A stretch of 64,000 bases of DNA from the NCBI RefSeq assembly GCF_002086735.1, contig NZ_MVIJ01000025.1:1-64000 (forward strand), in the 5' to 3' direction. This stretch comes from Mycobacterium scrofulaceum. GTDB lineage: Bacteria; Actinomycetota; Actinomycetes; Mycobacteriales; Mycobacteriaceae. Shown here in pieces: positions 29,273 to 37,117 of this stretch. A program made the translations under genes and the position numbers. The notes below the pieces were generated by a model, which saw only the letters and a program-made list of their open reading frames with translations, had not been told where the DNA came from and did not search any database. How positions within the stretch are numbered: the first letter of the stretch is position 1; every line of letters starts with the position of its first letter.

Positions 29273-32200
29273 ATGACAGGTTCGATTCCTCCTCACGCAA
29301 GCGTTCGTCGCGACTCCTCCTTCGTGCACCTGCATAACCACACCGAGTACTCGATGCTGGACGGGGCCGCGAAGATCACGCCGATGCTGGCCGAGGTGGA
29401 GCGGCTGGGGATGCCCGCGGTCGGGATGACCGACCACGGAAACATGTTCGGCGCCAGCGAGTTCTACAACGCGGCGAGCAAGGCCGGGATCAAGCCGATC
29501 ATCGGGGTCGAGGCCTACATCGCGCCCGGTTCGCGCTTCGACACCCGCCGGATCACCTGGGGCGATCCCGGCCAGAAGTCCGACGACGTCTCGGGCAGCG
29601 GCTCCTACACGCACCTGACGATGGTGGCCGAGAACGCGACTGGCCTGCGCAACCTGTTCAAGCTGTCCTCGCTGGCCTCCTTCGAGGGCCAGCTGGGCAA
29701 GTGGTCGCGGATGGACGCCGAGATCATCGCCGAGCACGCCGAGGGCATCATCGCCACCACCGGGTGCCCGTCGGGCGAGGTGCAGACCCGGCTGCGGCTG
29801 GGGCACGACCGCGAGGCGCTGGAGTCGGCCGCCAAGTGGCGCGAGATCTTCGGCGCCGACAACTTCTTCCTCGAGCTGATGGACCACGGGCTGTCCATCG
29901 AGCGGCGGGTCCGCGAGGGCCTGCTCGAGATCGGCCGCAAGCTGGGCATCCCGCCGCTGGCGACCAACGACTGCCACTACGTCACCCGCGACGCCGCCCT
30001 TAACCACGAGGCGCTGCTGTGCGTGCAGACCGGCAAGACCCTGTCGGACCCCAACCGCTTCAAGTTCGACGGCGACGGCTACTACCTGAAGTCGGCCGCC
30101 GAGATGCGCCAGCTGTGGGACGACCAGATTCCCGGCGCGTGCGACTCGACCCTGTTGATCGCCGAGCGGGTGCAGCCCTACGACGACGTGTGGGCGCCGC
30201 GCGACCGGATGCCGATCTTCCCGGTGCCCGAGGGGCACGACCAGGCGACCTGGCTGCACCACGAGGTGATGGCCGGGCTGCGGCGGCGTTTCCCGTCCGG
30301 TGTCGGCCAGGACTACATCGACCGGGCCGAGTACGAGATCAAGGTCATCTGCGACAAGGGCTTCCCGTCCTACTTCCTGATCGTCGCCGACCTGATCAAC
30401 TACGCGCGCTCGGTCGACATCCGGGTGGGTCCGGGCCGCGGTTCGGCCGCCGGTTCGCTGGTGGCCTACGCGCTGGGCATCACCAACATCGACCCGATCC
30501 CGCACGGCCTGCTGTTCGAGCGGTTCCTCAACCCGGAGCGGCCGTCGGCCCCCGACATCGACATCGACTTCGACGACCGTCGCCGCGGCGAGATGGTGCG
30601 TTACGCCGCCGACAAGTGGGGGCAGGACCGCGTCGCCCAGGTCATCACCTTCGGCACTATCAAAACAAAAGCGGCGCTGAAGGATTCGGCTCGCATCCAC
30701 TACGGCCAGCCCGGCTTCGCCATCGCCGACCGGATCACCAAGGCCCTACCGCCGCCGATCATGGCCAAGGACATCCCGCTGTCGGGCATCACCGACCCGA
30801 ACCACGAGCGGTACAAGGAGGCCGCCGAGGTCCGCGGCCTGATCGAGACCGATCCCGACGTGCGCACCATCTACCAGACCGCGCGCGGCCTGGAGGGCCT
30901 GATCCGCAACGCCGGCGTGCACGCCTGCGCGGTGATCATGAGCAGCGAGCCGCTCACCGAGGCCATCCCGCTGTGGAAACGGCCGCAGGACGGCGCCATC
31001 ATCACCGGCTGGGACTACCCGTCGTGCGAGGCCATCGGCCTGCTGAAGATGGACTTCCTGGGCCTGCGCAACCTGACGATCATCGGTGACGCGCTGGAGA
31101 ACATCAAGGCCAACAGGGGAATCGACCTCGACCTCGAATCGGTGCCGCTGGATGACGCGCCCACCTACGAGCTGTTGGGCCGCGGCGACACTCTGGGCGT
31201 GTTCCAGCTCGACGGCGGGCCGATGCGTGACCTGCTGCGCCGGATGCAGCCGACCGAGTTCAACGACATCGTCGCCGTGCTGGCGCTGTACCGCCCCGGC
31301 CCGATGGGCATGAATGCCCACAACGACTACGCCGACCGCAAGAACAACCGGCAGGCGATCAAACCGATCCACCCCGAGCTCGAGGAGCCGCTGCGCGAGA
31401 TTCTCTCGGAGACTTACGGTCTGATCGTCTATCAAGAGCAGATCATGTTCATCGCCCAGAAGGTCGCCTCCTACACGATGGGTAAGGCCGACGCGCTGCG
31501 CAAGGCGATGGGCAAGAAGAAGCTCGAGGTGCTCGAGGCCGAGTACAAGGGCTTCTATGAGGGCATGACCGCCAACGGTTTCTCGGAAAAAGCGGTGAAA
31601 GCGCTGTGGGACACCATCCTTCCCTTCGCCGGGTATGCGTTCAACAAGTCGCACGCGGCCGGCTACGGCCTGGTGTCCTACTGGACCGCCTACCTCAAGG
31701 CCAACTATCCGGCCGAGTACATGGCCGGCCTGCTGACCTCGGTGGGCGACGACAAGGACAAGGCCGCGGTCTACCTCGCCGACTGCCGCAAGCTGGGCAT
31801 CACCGTGCTGCCGCCCGACGTCAACGAGTCCCTGGTGAACTTCGCGTCGGTGGGCCAGGACATCCGCTTCGGGCTGGGCGCGGTGCGCAACGTCGGCGCC
31901 AACGTGGTCGGCTCGCTCATCAAGACCCGCAACGAGAAGGGGAAGTTCACCGACTTCTCGGACTACCTCAACAAGATCGACGTCTCGGCGTGCAACAAGA
32001 AGGTCACCGAGTCGCTGATCAAGGCGGGCGCGTTCGACTCGCTGAGCCACGCCCGCAAGGGCCTGTTCCTGGTGCACACCGACGCGGTCGATTCGGTGCT
32101 GGGCACCAAGAAGGCCGAGGCGATGGGCCAATTCGACCTGTTCGGCGGCTCCGATGGTGAGGCCGGCTGCACCGACTCTGTCTTCACCATCAAGGTGCCC

Positions 32201-32848
32201 GAGGACGAGTGGGAGGACAAGCACAAACTGGCCCTGGAGCGCGAGATGCTCGGCCTGTACGTCTCGGGGCACCCGCTCAACGGCGTGGCGCACCTGCTGG
32301 CCGCCCAGGTGGACACCCAGATCCCGGCCATCCTGGACGGCGACGTGCCCAACGAGACCCAGGTGCGGGTCGGCGGCATCCTGGCCTCGGTCAACCGGCG
32401 GGTCAACAAGAACGGAATGCCCTGGGCGTCGGCGCAATTGGAGGACCTCACCGGCGGCATCGAGGTGATGTTCTTCCCGCACGCGTACTCCGCCTACGGG
32501 GCCGACATCGCCGACGACGCGGTGGTGCTGATCAACGCCAAGGTGGCGATCCGCGACGACCGGATCAGCCTGATCGCCAACGAGCTTGTGGTGCCGGACT
32601 TTTCCAACGCCCAGCCGAACCGGCCGATCGCCGTCAGCCTGCCCACCCGGCAGTGCACCATCGACAAGGTCAGCGCGCTCAAGCAGGTGCTGGCGCGCCA
32701 CCCGGGCACCTCACAGGTGCATCTGCGGCTGATCAGCGGGGACCGGATCACCACCCTGGAGCTGGACGCCTCGCTGCGGGTGACGCCGTCGCCGGCGCTG
32801 ATGGGCGACCTCAAGGAGCTGCTCGGCCCCGGCTGCCTGGGTAACTAG
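29273..32848 (+). CDS. dnaE1: DNA polymerase III alpha subunit, replicative
   Basis: The chromosomal replicative polymerase, 1191 residues. An N-terminal PHP domain begins with HLHNHTEYSMLDG (His19, 21, 23); in mycobacteria this domain is the proofreading 3'-5' exonuclease. Catalytic Asp residues of the palm are 428 and 430 in PDIDIDFDDRRR and 594 in GLLKMDFLGLR. GPGRGSAAGSLVAYALGIT and the thumb/fingers follow; QFDLFG near residue 960 resembles a sliding-clamp contact, and an OB fold (VRVGGILASVNRRVNKNGMPWASAQLED) lies near residue 1025-1080. The start ATG gives a longer N-terminal tail than M. tuberculosis Rv1547 by about five residues. Confidence 0.98.
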   Translation: MTGSIPPHASVRRDSSFVHLHNHTEYSMLDGAAKITPMLAEVERLGMPAVGMTDHGNMFGASEFYNAASKAGIKPIIGVEAYIAPGSRFDTRRITWGDPGQKSDDVSGSGSYTHLTMVAENATGLRNLFKLSSLASFEGQLGKWSRMDAEIIAEHAEGIIATTGCPSGEVQTRLRLGHDREALESAAKWREIFGADNFFLELMDHGLSIERRVREGLLEIGRKLGIPPLATNDCHYVTRDAALNHEALLCVQTGKTLSDPNRFKFDGDGYYLKSAAEMRQLWDDQIPGACDSTLLIAERVQPYDDVWAPRDRMPIFPVPEGHDQATWLHHEVMAGLRRRFPSGVGQDYIDRAEYEIKVICDKGFPSYFLIVADLINYARSVDIRVGPGRGSAAGSLVAYALGITNIDPIPHGLLFERFLNPERPSAPDIDIDFDDRRRGEMVRYAADKWGQDRVAQVITFGTIKTKAALKDSARIHYGQPGFAIADRITKALPPPIMAKDIPLSGITDPNHERYKEAAEVRGLIETDPDVRTIYQTARGLEGLIRNAGVHACAVIMSSEPLTEAIPLWKRPQDGAIITGWDYPSCEAIGLLKMDFLGLRNLTIIGDALENIKANRGIDLDLESVPLDDAPTYELLGRGDTLGVFQLDGGPMRDLLRRMQPTEFNDIVAVLALYRPGPMGMNAHNDYADRKNNRQAIKPIHPELEEPLREILSETYGLIVYQEQIMFIAQKVASYTMGKADALRKAMGKKKLEVLEAEYKGFYEGMTANGFSEKAVKALWDTILPFAGYAFNKSHAAGYGLVSYWTAYLKANYPAEYMAGLLTSVGDDKDKAAVYLADCRKLGITVLPPDVNESLVNFASVGQDIRFGLGAVRNVGANVVGSLIKTRNEKGKFTDFSDYLNKIDVSACNKKVTESLIKAGAFDSLSHARKGLFLVHTDAVDSVLGTKKAEAMGQFDLFGGSDGEAGCTDSVFTIKVPEDEWEDKHKLALEREMLGLYVSGHPLNGVAHLLAAQVDTQIPAILDGDVPNETQVRVGGILASVNRRVNKNGMPWASAQLEDLTGGIEVMFFPHAYSAYGADIADDAVVLINAKVAIRDDRISLIANELVVPDFSNAQPNRPIAVSLPTRQCTIDKVSALKQVLARHPGTSQVHLRLISGDRITTLELDASLRVTPSPALMGDLKELLGPGCLGN

Positions 32849-32864
32849 GTCGCTTTGGGGCTGG

Positions 32865-32921
32865 CCGCGAGCGTGAAACTAGCTTCACAGTCCGAACGTG
32901 AAACTACCTTCACACTCGCGG
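32865..32921. terminator. Bidirectional terminator-like inverted repeat
   Basis: CCGCGAGCGTGAA (32865-32877) pairs with TTCACACTCGCGG (32909-32921) at 12 of 13 positions. The interior contains two further GTGAA...TTCAC stem-loops built on a repeated CGTGAAACTA unit. It lies between the converging ends of dnaE1 and the metallo-hydrolase gene. Confidence 0.65.
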
Positions 32922-32926
32922 GGCAA

Positions 32927-33856
32927 CTAGGCGGACAGATCCAGGGCCGCCTCATGGTCGTGGGTGGGAACGATCCTCACCGCGTGCCGCGCCAGGTGCA
33001 GTCGCTGCAGCGTCCGGAATGCCTCCTCGCGGTCTTCGTCCACCAGAACTCCCGGATAGCTGGACTTCTGGCGCACCTTCTCGATCTGCAAACAGTGCCA
33101 GGCCGCGTCGCCGGCGATCAGGATCCAGCCGCGGCCAGTGTGGGCGAGCACCCCGACGCTGCCGGGCGTGTGTCCCGGCAGGTCGACCAGCAGCACGGAA
33201 CGGTCCCCGAACAGGTCGCGGCTTCGCGCGAAGGTCAGCACCGGCGGCCCGTCCAGCTCGTAGTCCACCACCGCGCGGCCGCGCAGCGAATCGCGGACGC
33301 CGCCCACCGGCGCCACGGGACCGGAGCCGATCCAGTCGCGTTCGGTGCGGTGCAGGTGCACGGGCAAGCCCGGCAGGTCCAGCAGCCCCGAGACGTGGTC
33401 CCAGTGCGCGTGCGTCGGTAGGGCAAAGTCCAGCGCCGGCGGCTCGGGCAACCGGTGCAGGGCCGTGATCGTGGGCACGGTGTCGGCGGGGGGACGGACC
33501 GCGACGCGCAACACCGCGGGGAGCTGGGCGATCGCGCGGCGCTCGACGTCGCGGCACACGGCCGGATCGACGATGAACGTCGCCTGCGGATGGCGGACGA
33601 CGAACGACGTCATCGAGTTCCCGACGCGGGCCGGCGCGAACGTGCCCTCGACGATCGCCGCGGTGGGCACCGGGCGCGGCACCTGCGGAAGCGCGGTCAC
33701 GGTGACGGCGCGCCGCGGCGCGGGCAGTCCCGCGTCGGCGACGCTGCGCAGAAACCGCTCGTCGGGCCGCTTCGGGCGCACCGCGCCCCAGACCAATCCG
33801 GTTGCGGCGGCACAGCATTGGCGCAGCGTGGGAGAGCGGACGGGGTCGTGGGTCAT
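32927..33856 (-). CDS. Metallo-beta-lactamase-fold hydrolase
   Basis: A 309-residue MBL-superfamily protein. THAHWDHVSGL is the HxHxDH metal-binding motif, preceded by NSMTSFVVRHPQATFIVDPA; further ligands lie in DLPGHTPGSVGV (His) and LIAGDAAW (Asp) and the final PTHDHEAA (His), so a full binuclear site is present. The fold includes glyoxalase II, lactonases and arylsulphatases; the substrate is not evident. ATG at 33856 overlaps the stop of the upstream PPOX gene (ATGA), so the two are coupled. Both belong to the divergent module around the MerR palindrome. Confidence 0.85.
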   Translation of the reverse strand: MTHDPVRSPTLRQCCAAATGLVWGAVRPKRPDERFLRSVADAGLPAPRRAVTVTALPQVPRPVPTAAIVEGTFAPARVGNSMTSFVVRHPQATFIVDPAVCRDVERRAIAQLPAVLRVAVRPPADTVPTITALHRLPEPPALDFALPTHAHWDHVSGLLDLPGLPVHLHRTERDWIGSGPVAPVGGVRDSLRGRAVVDYELDGPPVLTFARSRDLFGDRSVLLVDLPGHTPGSVGVLAHTGRGWILIAGDAAWHCLQIEKVRQKSSYPGVLVDEDREEAFRTLQRLHLARHAVRIVPTHDHEAALDLSA

Positions 33857-34299
33857 CGCACGTCCACCCGAACGATGGCGCTGTCGGCCCACAACCCGCG
33901 GTCGCGGGCGCGGCGCAGCTTCTCGCGCATGCACAGGTCCTGGTGCACGTTGGTGACGCCGGGGACCTTGAGCAACGGCACGATGTTCCACTGCCAGCCA
34001 TAGCGGTCGTGCAGGAAGCGGTTGGCCCGCTCGGCGTCCTCGCCCGAAAGGATGGTCGCGCGGCCCGCCAGGATCCTCGCGCCCGGCCGCACCCGGCCGC
34101 GATGGTCGCACGCGGTGAGTTGGACGTCGGGGCACGCGGTGAGCCGCCGGGTCTTGGGTCCCACCTTGGTGCGGAACAGCAGCGTGTCGCCGTCCATCCC
34201 GAACCAGATGGGGGTGTCGACGGGGGTGCCGTCGCGGCGGAACGACCGGAGCAGCGCGTAGCGCGCGGCGGCCAGCGCGTGCGGTGAATGTGTGTGCAT
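33853..34299 (-). CDS. PPOX-class F420-type oxidoreductase family protein
   Basis: A 148-residue split-beta-barrel (PNPOx-like) protein. ALLRSFRRDGTPVDTPIWFGMDGDTLLFRTKVGPKTRRL is the typical cofactor-binding sheet, followed by RVRPGARILAGRATIL. This resembles the mycobacterial PPOX class whose members often use F420 or flavin. ATG at 34299 is preferred to an upstream TTG. The 3' end overlaps the next gene by 4 bp. Its promoter must lie in the region holding the MerR-type palindrome (34313-34334), so its transcription is probably set by the MerR regulator encoded on the other strand. Cofactor and substrate are inferred at family level only. Confidence 0.78.
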   Translation of the reverse strand: MHTHSPHALAAARYALLRSFRRDGTPVDTPIWFGMDGDTLLFRTKVGPKTRRLTACPDVQLTACDHRGRVRPGARILAGRATILSGEDAERANRFLHDRYGWQWNIVPLLKVPGVTNVHQDLCMREKLRRARDRGLWADSAIVRVDVR

Positions 34300-34312
34300 G
34301 ACCCCAGTCAAC

Positions 34313-34334
34313 GACTTAGAGTTGGCTCTAAGTC
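34313..34334. promoter_or_regulatory. MerR-type operator, perfect palindrome
   Basis: GACTTAGAG and CTCTAAGTC flank a TTGG centre: 9-bp perfect arms over 22 bp. It lies 13 bp upstream of the PPOX start and 19 bp upstream of the merR start, the arrangement of an operator shared by divergent genes controlled by a MerR dimer. Confidence 0.8.
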
Positions 34335-34353
34335 AAGCGTCGAGGGAGGCGCG

Positions 34354-34743
34354 ATGGGTGCACGGCTGACGATCGGCGAGGTGGCGCGCCAGGCCGGGGT
34401 CGCGGCGACCACGCTGCGGTACTACGAACAGATCGGGCTGGTGCCACCGCCGGGACGGTTGGGCGGGCAGCGCCGCTACGACGATTCGGTGCTGGCCCGG
34501 CTCGAGGTGATCCGCCTCTGCAAGTCCGCGGGCTTCGCGCTGGAGGAGATCCAGCTGCTGTTCGCCGACGACGCCCCGGGGCGGCCGGCCAGCCGCGCGC
34601 TCGCCGAGGCCAAACTCGCCGAGATCGACGCGCAGCTGGAGTCGCTGGCGCGGGCGCGCGCCGTGATCGAATGGGGCATGCGCTGCGCGTGTCCCTCGAT
34701 CGACGCGTGCACGTGCGGGATTCACACCGCGTTGCCCGCCTGA
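34354..34743 (+). CDS. MerR-family transcription regulator with Cys-rich tail
   Basis: A 129-residue regulator. LTIGEVARQAGVAATTLRYYEQIGLV is the winged helix-turn-helix and RRYDDSVLARLEVIRLCKSAGFALEEIQLLF the second helical part, followed by a long dimerisation helix (SRALAEAKLAEIDAQLESLARARAVIEWGM). The C-terminus, RCACPSIDACTCGIH, holds four cysteines and a His, consistent with metal, thiol or electrophile sensing. GGGAGG precedes the ATG at 34354. It is divergent from PPOX-MBL and followed after 13 bp by a VOC enzyme. Likely controls both arms from the palindrome at 34313-34334. Confidence 0.9.
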   Translation: MGARLTIGEVARQAGVAATTLRYYEQIGLVPPPGRLGGQRRYDDSVLARLEVIRLCKSAGFALEEIQLLFADDAPGRPASRALAEAKLAEIDAQLESLARARAVIEWGMRCACPSIDACTCGIHTALPA

Positions 34744-34756
34744 GCAAAGGATCCCC

Positions 34757-35230
34757 ATGACCAAAGCCATTGCCGTGCAGAATTTTTCGCACGTCTGCAT
34801 CGGGGTCTCCGACATCGTGGCGGCGCGCGAGTTCTACACCGCGGTGCTGGGCATGGACGTCGTGTTCGACGTCGAGCTGGAGGGGGCCGCGCTCGGCGCG
34901 GTGACCGGCGGCGCCGCGCAGCGCGGCCGCATGGTCGGCGGCCTGATCGGCGGCGCCATGGTCGAGCTGCTGTCGTTGGGCGCCGTCCCCGAGTGCCCGA
35001 GCGGGCCGCACCTGGGCTACACCAACGTCTCGTTCCGGGTCGACGACCTCGACGCCGCCTACGACGCCGTCCGCCGCGGGCATCCCGGCGTGCGCGCCGA
35101 GCCGCCCGTCGACATCGGCGGGGTGCGGATGTTCTTCATCCATGATCCCGACGGCACCCCCATCGAGCTGCTGGAGCTACCGGCCGGGATATCGAGCACG
35201 CTGCAGCTCTGGCGCCCCGATCCGGCGTGA
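34757..35230 (+). CDS. Glyoxalase/VOC-superfamily enzyme
   Basis: A 157-residue protein of the vicinal oxygen chelate fold with two beta-alpha-beta-beta-beta units. FSHVCIGVSDIVAAREFYTAVLGM opens module 1 (possible metal His), VELLSLG holds a Glu; YTNVSFRVDDLDAAYDAV opens module 2 and FFIHDPDGTPIELLEL ends it with the second Glu, the usual layout of glyoxalase I, fosfomycin-resistance and dioxygenase types. The substrate is unknown. It lies 13 bp behind the MerR gene with its own AAAGGA site and is thus likely co-induced with it. Confidence 0.85.
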   Translation: MTKAIAVQNFSHVCIGVSDIVAAREFYTAVLGMDVVFDVELEGAALGAVTGGAAQRGRMVGGLIGGAMVELLSLGAVPECPSGPHLGYTNVSFRVDDLDAAYDAVRRGHPGVRAEPPVDIGGVRMFFIHDPDGTPIELLELPAGISSTLQLWRPDPA

Positions 35231-35290
35231 TCGGTTCCGCGTCCGGAACCGCGGACGTACGCTCACCAAGGCAGAGCTGAGAGGACACCC

Positions 35291-37117
35291 ATGACGACAG
35301 CCGAGCGCCCCGTCACCCTCTGCGAGGCGTTCCAGCGCACCGCGTCGATCGATCCGGGCGCCGTCGCGCTCCGGACGCCCGGCGACGGCCAGACGATGAC
35401 GTGGAGCGGGCTCGCGGCCCTGGTGCGCAAGGTCACCGCCGGCCTGGCCGGCCTGGGGGTGCGGCGGGGCGACACGGTGTCGCTGATGATGGCCAACCGC
35501 ATCGAGTTCTACCCCTTCGAGATCGGCGCCCAACACCTCGGCGCCACTTCGTTTTCGGTCTACAACACGCTGCCCGCCGAGCAGCTGACCTATTTGTTCG
35601 CCAACGCGGACACCCGGGTGGTGATCTGCGAGGAGCAGTACGTGGACCGCATCCGCGCCAGCGGTGCACCCGTCGAGCACGTCGTCTGCATCGACGGTTC
35701 GCCGCCCGGCACCCTCTCGGTGGACGACGTGTACGCCGCCGCGCGCGACGATTTCGACTTCGAGGCGACCTGGCGCGCGGTGCGGCCCGACGACGTCGTC
35801 ACCCTCATCTACACCTCCGGAACCACCGGAAACCCCAAGGGCGTCGAGATGACCCACGCCCACCTGCTGTTCGAGGCGTACGCCCTCGACGCCGTCCTCC
35901 CGTCGCGGTTCGGTGACCGGGTCACGTCGTATCTGCCGACGGCGCACATCGCCGACCGGGTGATGGGCCTGTACGGCCTGGAGGTGTTCGGCGCCCAGGT
36001 CACGGTGGTCTCCGATATCCGCGCCATCGCCGCCGCGCTGCCCGACGTGCGGCCCACGGTGTGGGGCGGGGTGCCCCGTGTGTGGGAAAAGCTCAGGGCG
36101 GGAATAGAATTCGCTGTCGACAACGAGACGGACGAGGTCAGGCGCCAGGCGTTGCAGTGGGCGATGTCGGTGGCCGGCAAGCGTGCCGCCGCCCTGCTGG
36201 CCGGCGAGCCGATCTCGGACGAGCTGGCCGTCGAATGGGCCCGGGCCGACGAGCTGGTGCTGTCGAAGCTGCGTGAGCGGATCGGCTTCGGCGAACTGCG
36301 CTGGGCGGTCTCCGGGGCGGCGCCCATCCCGAAGGAGACGCTGGCCTTCTTCCTCGGCATCGGCGTGCCGATCGCCGAGGTCTGGGGGATGTCGGAGCTG
36401 AGCTGCGTCGCCGCCGTCAGCCATCCCCGCGACGCGCGCCTGGGAACCGTCGGCAAGCTGCTGCCCGGGCTCGAGGGCAAGGTCGCCGACGACGGCGAGT
36501 ACCTGGTGCGCGGACCCCTGGTGATGAAGGGCTACCGCAAGGAGCCCGCCAAGACCGCCGACGCCATCGACACCGACGGCTGGCTGCACACCGGCGACAT
36601 CATCGAGGTCGACGACGAGGGCTACCTGAGGATCGTCGACCGCAAGAAGGAGTTGATCATCAACGCCGCCGGAAAGAACATGTCGCCGGCCAACATCGAG
36701 AACACTGTGCTGGCCGCGTGCCCGATGGTCGGCGTGATGATCACGATCGGTGACGGGCGGCCGTACAACGCCGCGCTGATGGTCTTCGACGCCGAATCGG
36801 TCGGCCCGTACGCCGCCCGGCACGGCCTGGCCGACGAGTCGCCGGCGGCCCTGGCGGCCCATCCCGAGGTCATCGCCCGGATCGCCGCGGGGGTGGCCGA
36901 GGGCAACGCCAGACTGTCCCGGGTGGAACAGATCAAGCGCTTCCGGATACTGCCGTCGCTCTGGGAGCCCGGGGGGGACGAGATCACGCTGACCATGAAA
37001 CTCAAGCGCAAGCCGATCATGACGAAGTACGCGAGCGAGATCGAGGAACTCTACGCGCCCGAACTCCACCCGGACGTGCACGAGCCGTCGGCGGCCGCGA
37101 CGGTGCAGCCGGCATGA
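35291..37117 (+). CDS. fadD11: Long-chain fatty-acid CoA ligase / acyl-AMP synthetase (FadD11 type)
   Basis: A 608-residue ANL-superfamily enzyme that activates fatty acids with ATP, normally to acyl-CoA. The phosphate-binding loop is VTLIYTSGTTGNPKG; later motifs are YLPTAHIADRVMG, VWGMSELS (A5 region), GWLHTGDIIEVDDEGYLRIVDRKKELI and the C-terminal lysine in KLKRKPI. The length and the DRKKELI hinge match long-chain acyl-CoA synthetases. In M. tuberculosis this locus is split into fadD11.1 and fadD11; here it is one intact frame. The stop overlaps the plsB1 start (ATGA), so the acyl-CoA it makes may be passed to the acyltransferase. Confidence 0.92.
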   Translation: MTTAERPVTLCEAFQRTASIDPGAVALRTPGDGQTMTWSGLAALVRKVTAGLAGLGVRRGDTVSLMMANRIEFYPFEIGAQHLGATSFSVYNTLPAEQLTYLFANADTRVVICEEQYVDRIRASGAPVEHVVCIDGSPPGTLSVDDVYAAARDDFDFEATWRAVRPDDVVTLIYTSGTTGNPKGVEMTHAHLLFEAYALDAVLPSRFGDRVTSYLPTAHIADRVMGLYGLEVFGAQVTVVSDIRAIAAALPDVRPTVWGGVPRVWEKLRAGIEFAVDNETDEVRRQALQWAMSVAGKRAAALLAGEPISDELAVEWARADELVLSKLRERIGFGELRWAVSGAAPIPKETLAFFLGIGVPIAEVWGMSELSCVAAVSHPRDARLGTVGKLLPGLEGKVADDGEYLVRGPLVMKGYRKEPAKTADAIDTDGWLHTGDIIEVDDEGYLRIVDRKKELIINAAGKNMSPANIENTVLAACPMVGVMITIGDGRPYNAALMVFDAESVGPYAARHGLADESPAALAAHPEVIARIAAGVAEGNARLSRVEQIKRFRILPSLWEPGGDEITLTMKLKRKPIMTKYASEIEELYAPELHPDVHEPSAAATVQPA

